Of a stretch of 17,195 nt of DNA, positions 14,548 to 17,195 are shown one piece after another. Positions within the stretch are counted from its first letter, which is position 1. Each line of letters starts with the position of its first letter. Made by a program: the position numbers and the translations under genes. Source of the stretch: an uncultured Prevotellaceae bacterium (GTDB taxonomy: Bacteria; Bacteroidota; Bacteroidia; Bacteroidales; Bacteroidaceae); NCBI GenBank assembly GCA_946539475.1, contig CAMNHM010000051.1:1-17195 (forward strand), written 5' to 3'. The notes under the pieces are model-generated. The model saw only the letters and a program-made list of their open reading frames with translations, did not search any database and was not told the DNA's origin.

Positions 14548-15407
14548 TGAAAAAGCAATATTATCTAGGACTGCTGCTCCTTATGATGTCTTCATGCGCA
14601 TCAAACAAAAACTTCTTTCAGGTCTACGATATTCAATCGCAAGACGTTAATCAGAAAGATGGTGTTTTAGTTTACGAGAATTCTGACTGTCAGATTAACT
14701 ATAATCTTTGGTCGGAAGAAGGAAACCTTAGTTTTTTAGTTCAAAACAAGACGGATAAGAATCTTTATTTGGTAATGCCTAGATCGTTTTTTATACTAAA
14801 TGGCGTTGCCAATGACTACTATTCGGAATCAACTTATAGTCATACTGTAACAACCTCTGCATCTCTATCGTCTTCTTCACAGATTTCCGTTAGTGGATTC
14901 CTGACAAATGGAATAAGTTGGTACCCCACCCACCTTTCTCGTCAGGTCAGTGCAGCTATAGGTTCTGCTGTCACTGAAGGTGTTGAGACAAAAGAGCCTC
15001 CATTTGTTTGTATACCCCCATATTCGTCAAAGTTTATTAGAGGATTCAACATCTCTGACCACGTCTATAAGGATTGTGATGATATAAAACAAAACTATCC
15101 TTCACAAACATCAAACGAAGTTCGATTCTCACGTGACAACACTCCATTGTCATTCAGAAATAGATTGGCATATTCTTTCGATGAACAAACTAATGATATA
15201 AAGTATATAGAACATACTTTTTGGTTGTCTTCCCTACAGAATTATTCTCAAAAGGCTGCAATAAACAAGCAAAAGGAGGAAGAATGTGAAACCAAAGAAA
15301 AGAAAGTAAGAAAGCGTTTCACGATGTATGCACCTAACAAATTCTACAACAAATATGTTGATCAATATCACCCAAATAAATCCAAAGCTGTTGACGGTGT
15401 ATATTAA
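14547..15407 (+). CDS. AT-rich hypothetical lipoprotein
   Basis: A 286-aa predicted lipoprotein: signal MKKQYYLGLLLLMM, lipobox MSSC with Cys17. The core motif region (about 38-92) has VLVYENSDCQINYNLW, GNLSFLVQNKTDKNLYLVM and SFFILNGVANDYY, a pattern I have seen in unnamed Bacteroidetes proteins; a Ser/Thr-rich stretch follows (about 97-118) and a lysine- and glutamate-rich C-terminal part (about 238-258). I can assign no function. Base composition is clearly lower in GC (roughly 40 percent in sampled stretches) than the flanking genes, with many A/T third positions, suggesting horizontal acquisition or relaxed codon selection. It lies alone between the structured RNA and a terminator. The start at the end of the tandem repeat is supported by the signal peptide. 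Confidence 0.85.
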   Translation: MKKQYYLGLLLLMMSSCASNKNFFQVYDIQSQDVNQKDGVLVYENSDCQINYNLWSEEGNLSFLVQNKTDKNLYLVMPRSFFILNGVANDYYSESTYSHTVTTSASLSSSSQISVSGFLTNGISWYPTHLSRQVSAAIGSAVTEGVETKEPPFVCIPPYSSKFIRGFNISDHVYKDCDDIKQNYPSQTSNEVRFSRDNTPLSFRNRLAYSFDEQTNDIKYIEHTFWLSSLQNYSQKAAINKQKEEECETKEKKVRKRFTMYAPNKFYNKYVDQYHPNKSKAVDGVY

Positions 15408-15438
15408 TGGGATTTGTCAAATAACCATAAAAACATTC

Positions 15439-15472
15439 AAGGCCCCCTCATCAGTAGGAGGCCTTGTCTGTT
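15439..15472 (+). terminator. probable terminator of the lipoprotein gene
   Basis: AAGGCCCCCT (15439-15448) pairs with AGGAGGCCTT (15456-15465) with one mismatch and a 7-nt loop. The following stretch GTCTGTTT is only moderately T-rich, so termination may be weak or shared with the palindrome just downstream. Confidence 0.6.
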
Positions 15473-15484
15473 TATAAAAAACGT

Positions 15485-15520
15485 CGGGTCAGGGGGTCAG
15501 ACCCCTTGACCCGCTTTTTC
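15485..15520. terminator. bidirectional terminator-like palindrome between convergent genes
   Basis: The 13-bp stem 15485-15497 with 15501-15513 (CGGGTCAGGGGGT against ACCCCTTGACCCG, one G-U) closes on a 3-nt loop. On the plus strand it is followed by C and five T (15515-15519); on the minus strand by ACG and six T (from A-run 15476-15481). It therefore can end both the plus-strand lipoprotein transcript and the minus-strand beta-barrel transcript, whose stop is at 15556. Confidence 0.75.
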
Positions 15521-15545
15521 TGGTCAAAGTGTCAGCCCCTTGTCG
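15520..15545. repeat. degenerate second copy of the palindrome
   Basis: The segment TGGTCAAAGTGTCAG then CCCCTTGTCG (15521-15545) aligns with GGGTCAGGGGGTCAG then ACCCCTTGACC of the palindrome just upstream, with several mismatches and one missing base. It no longer forms a good stem. This looks like a decayed tandem duplicate of a small palindromic element. Confidence 0.45.
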
Positions 15546-15555
15546 TCATATTGCT

Positions 15556-17195
15556 TTATTTATTTCCTGCCAAAAGTAGCTTGCATGTCAGCATGACGGT
15601 GCGGCCTACGAGGTTGGTGGTATGCACGAAGCGGTCGGTATCCATGAACGAGGTGAGGGTGTATTGGCGCACATCGAGGAGGTTTTCTCCCGTGAGTTTC
15701 CATACTGCCCACTTGGCCTTATACTGAACCGATGCCGAGAGCATGGAGGCATCCTTGTACTTGCCTGGCTCTACCATGCCCAGCATATAGTTACAGGTGC
15801 TGCGTATCTCGATGGTTGGTATCGGGAATACGGCCAGCGAGGCAGTACAGCGGAGATGGTCGGACGACTGGCGTGAGGCCGTGGTGCGCATGAAATTCTT
15901 TCCATAGTCGCCCTTGATGTTGGTCTCAAGCCACGGCATCGGCGTGACGTCGGCCTGCAGGTGCACGCCATAGCCCGTATGGTAGGAGGTGACGAGCTGC
16001 TGTTGCATCATATATTCGCTGCTGCCCCACGACACGTTGGCATTGGCAGAGAGCTTCGTGAAAAGGGAGAGGATGTTCTTCGAGGCATTGATGCCTCCGC
16101 TGGCCGACCGCGAATGGCTGTCGCGGAATACAGACGTACTCTCTGTTGCCGTCTGGCTCACCGTTCGCGACGAGAGCACATTGCGCTTGCCCTGGCTGTA
16201 GCTGGCGTTGGCACCAAAGGTGAAGTAGCTGAACGGCACTTGCTTGGTGTAGCGGAGGTCGGTGCTCCACGACTGGCTCTTGGCAATCACTCCCGATGCT
16301 GCCGAAGTGTTGCGATAATTTGTCTGGACAGGCGTGGTGAGGAGGTCCATGATGTCGCCGGCGGCGTTGCTGAAGCCGCTGTAGAGGTTCAGGTCAGAGG
16401 TCGCACTGAAGGTGTAGCGGAGGGAGACGTGTGGCTCTGCAAAGAGCTCCGACATGATGGTGCGCTTGTTGTCGTAGCGGGAAAGATAGTTCAGGCTCAG
16501 AAGCTTGATGTTGACTCCCATCGACGAATAGAGCTTCCTGTCAGCCGATGTCCATGAGGTGGAGGGGTTGACGCCTGGCACGAGCTTCCATCCGCTCACG
16601 CGCTGGCTTTGGTCGGCAGAGCCTGGCTTTAGGAGTTCCGTCTCGATGAAGTTGTAGTTGGCCGTGAGGTCAATAGGCATGTCAATCTTCCATTTGCGTC
16701 CCAGCTTCACCTGCAGCGAGGTGCTATGGCGCGTGTTGAGCTGGGTGCTTTGTCCGCTCTGCGAGATATCGCTTATCCTCATCAACACCTCTGGCGTTCG
16801 GATGAAATCGACATTGCTGGTGAACGACAGCTTCTTTCCGGCCATGCGGATGGTTCCCCAGAAGTTGTTGTGCAGATTGATGGAGGTGGCATCTCGGTGC
16901 TGGGAGAGAAGCCCCCCTCCTGCTCCCCCCGATAGGGGGAGCGTCTGGACGGGACTTTCGTTTGTGAGAAATTGTGCCTTTGCGCTGAAGGTGTCAGAGA
17001 AATAATGGTTGCTGGCATTGTTCTCAAACTTCACGCTCAGCATCGGGCGGTGAGCCTTGGCAAGTGGATTGACCGACTCGGAGATATGAATGTCCTGCTG
17101 GAGGGGATTTGAAATCCCCGACGCAAAGTAGTACGCCTCCGAACTGGCGCTGCTCGTCATGCGCTCGTAGGTGTAGTCGGCATTGACCCTGACCT
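15556..17195 (-). CDS. outer-membrane beta-barrel (TonB-dependent receptor-like) protein, C-terminal part
   Basis: The reading frame enters from the window's right edge (VRVNADYTYERM precedes the first ATG) and ends at 15556, so only the C-terminal 546 or so codons are present. The sequence is a long run of alternating polar/hydrophobic strands with Tyr, Ser, Thr and Asn and short turns, e.g. LHNNFWGTIRMAGKKLSFTS, PHVSLRYTFSATSDLNLYSG, YFTFGANASYSQGKRNV, typical of a large barrel. It ends with GENLLDVRQYTLTSFMDTDR and NLVGRTVMLTCKLLL, as in Bacteroidetes outer-membrane beta-barrel family proteins that carry a carboxypeptidase-like N-terminal domain. No plug or TonB box is in view. It may be a porin-like receptor for peptides, siderophores or another ligand; the substrate is unknown. 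PLSGGAGGGLL is encoded by an inserted GC-rich repeat. Confidence 0.8.
   Translation of the reverse strand, partial: VRVNADYTYERMTSSASSEAYYFASGISNPLQQDIHISESVNPLAKAHRPMLSVKFENNASNHYFSDTFSAKAQFLTNESPVQTLPLSGGAGGGLLSQHRDATSINLHNNFWGTIRMAGKKLSFTSNVDFIRTPEVLMRISDISQSGQSTQLNTRHSTSLQVKLGRKWKIDMPIDLTANYNFIETELLKPGSADQSQRVSGWKLVPGVNPSTSWTSADRKLYSSMGVNIKLLSLNYLSRYDNKRTIMSELFAEPHVSLRYTFSATSDLNLYSGFSNAAGDIMDLLTTPVQTNYRNTSAASGVIAKSQSWSTDLRYTKQVPFSYFTFGANASYSQGKRNVLSSRTVSQTATESTSVFRDSHSRSASGGINASKNILSLFTKLSANANVSWGSSEYMMQQQLVTSYHTGYGVHLQADVTPMPWLETNIKGDYGKNFMRTTASRQSSDHLRCTASLAVFPIPTIEIRSTCNYMLGMVEPGKYKDASMLSASVQYKAKWAVWKLTGENLLDVRQYTLTSFMDTDRFVHTTNLVGRTVMLTCKLLLAGNK
16911..16943 (-). repeat. copy of the GC-rich palindromic repeat inside the beta-barrel gene
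   Basis: On the minus strand this reads CTCCCCCTATCGGGGGGAG followed by CAGGAGGGGGGC, matching unit 1 of the DUF5107 gene repeat (CTCCCCC, TCGGGGG, AGCAGGAGGGGGG) except for a 2-3 nt change at the palindrome centre. Here it is read in another frame and gives PLSGGAGGGLL, between NESPVQT and SQHRDATS. The arms CTCCCCC and GGGGGAG can form a hairpin. Confidence 0.75.

Overview
The window looks like a chromosomal segment of a Bacteroidetes bacterium, most likely Prevotella or a close relative. The pointers are two matches to the Bacteroidetes promoter (TTTG, 19-20 nt, TAnnTTTG), a type IX secretion-like tail on a glycosidase, DUF5107/TPR and DUF5009-type proteins, a Bacteroidetes-style outer-membrane beta-barrel, and coding DNA that is clearly GC-rich. 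No tRNA, rRNA, CRISPR array, transposase or SusC/SusD pair is visible. The species is inferred from family resemblance, not from a marker gene.

Positions 1-12458 hold one tight plus-strand gene series with gaps of 4 to 46 nt and one ATGA overlap. In order: the C-terminal part of a GH2 beta-galactosidase with an F5/8-type sugar-binding domain and a C-terminal sorting-like tail; a multi-pass membrane acyltransferase of the HGSNAT/NagX (DUF5009) type; a very acidic lipoprotein; a YdfG-like short-chain dehydrogenase; an MFS sugar porter; a 1192-aa DUF5107 + TPR protein; a secreted GH35 beta-galactosidase-type enzyme; and a small secreted protein of unknown function. A strong terminator closes the series at 12479-12515. 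The set reads as a glycan-use operon: two exported galactosidase-family enzymes release sugar, the porter imports a monosaccharide, and the dehydrogenase and DUF5107 protein may act on sugars or derivatives inside the cell. The substrate cannot be read from the sequence; a beta-galactoside-bearing glycan is the natural guess.

Positions 12496-14071 are a separate single-gene unit. A near-perfect Bacteroidetes promoter, whose -33 box lies in the loop of the preceding terminator hairpin, drives an AldA-type lactaldehyde/glycolaldehyde dehydrogenase, followed by its own terminator.

Positions 14072-14546 contain no protein gene. Nothing is recognised in 14072-14203. From 14204 there is a second strong promoter, then about 255 nt that fold into a long interrupted rod, then an intrinsic terminator. 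This is a good candidate small RNA, possibly 6S-like. A 21-22 nt tandem repeat follows and runs into the start codon of an AT-rich lipoprotein gene (14547-15407) whose composition differs from everything around it.

Positions 15408-15555 separate convergent genes and carry a terminator-like hairpin plus a near-perfect palindrome with T-tracts on both strands. The minus strand from 15556 to the window end encodes the C-terminal part of an outer-membrane beta-barrel protein.

The most unusual signal is a GC-rich palindromic repeat lying inside coding sequence: two tandem 30-bp units plus a degenerate inverted copy in the DUF5107 gene, and another copy in the outer-membrane gene read in a different frame. 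The same DUF5107 gene also appears to carry a separate in-frame 72-bp insertion.
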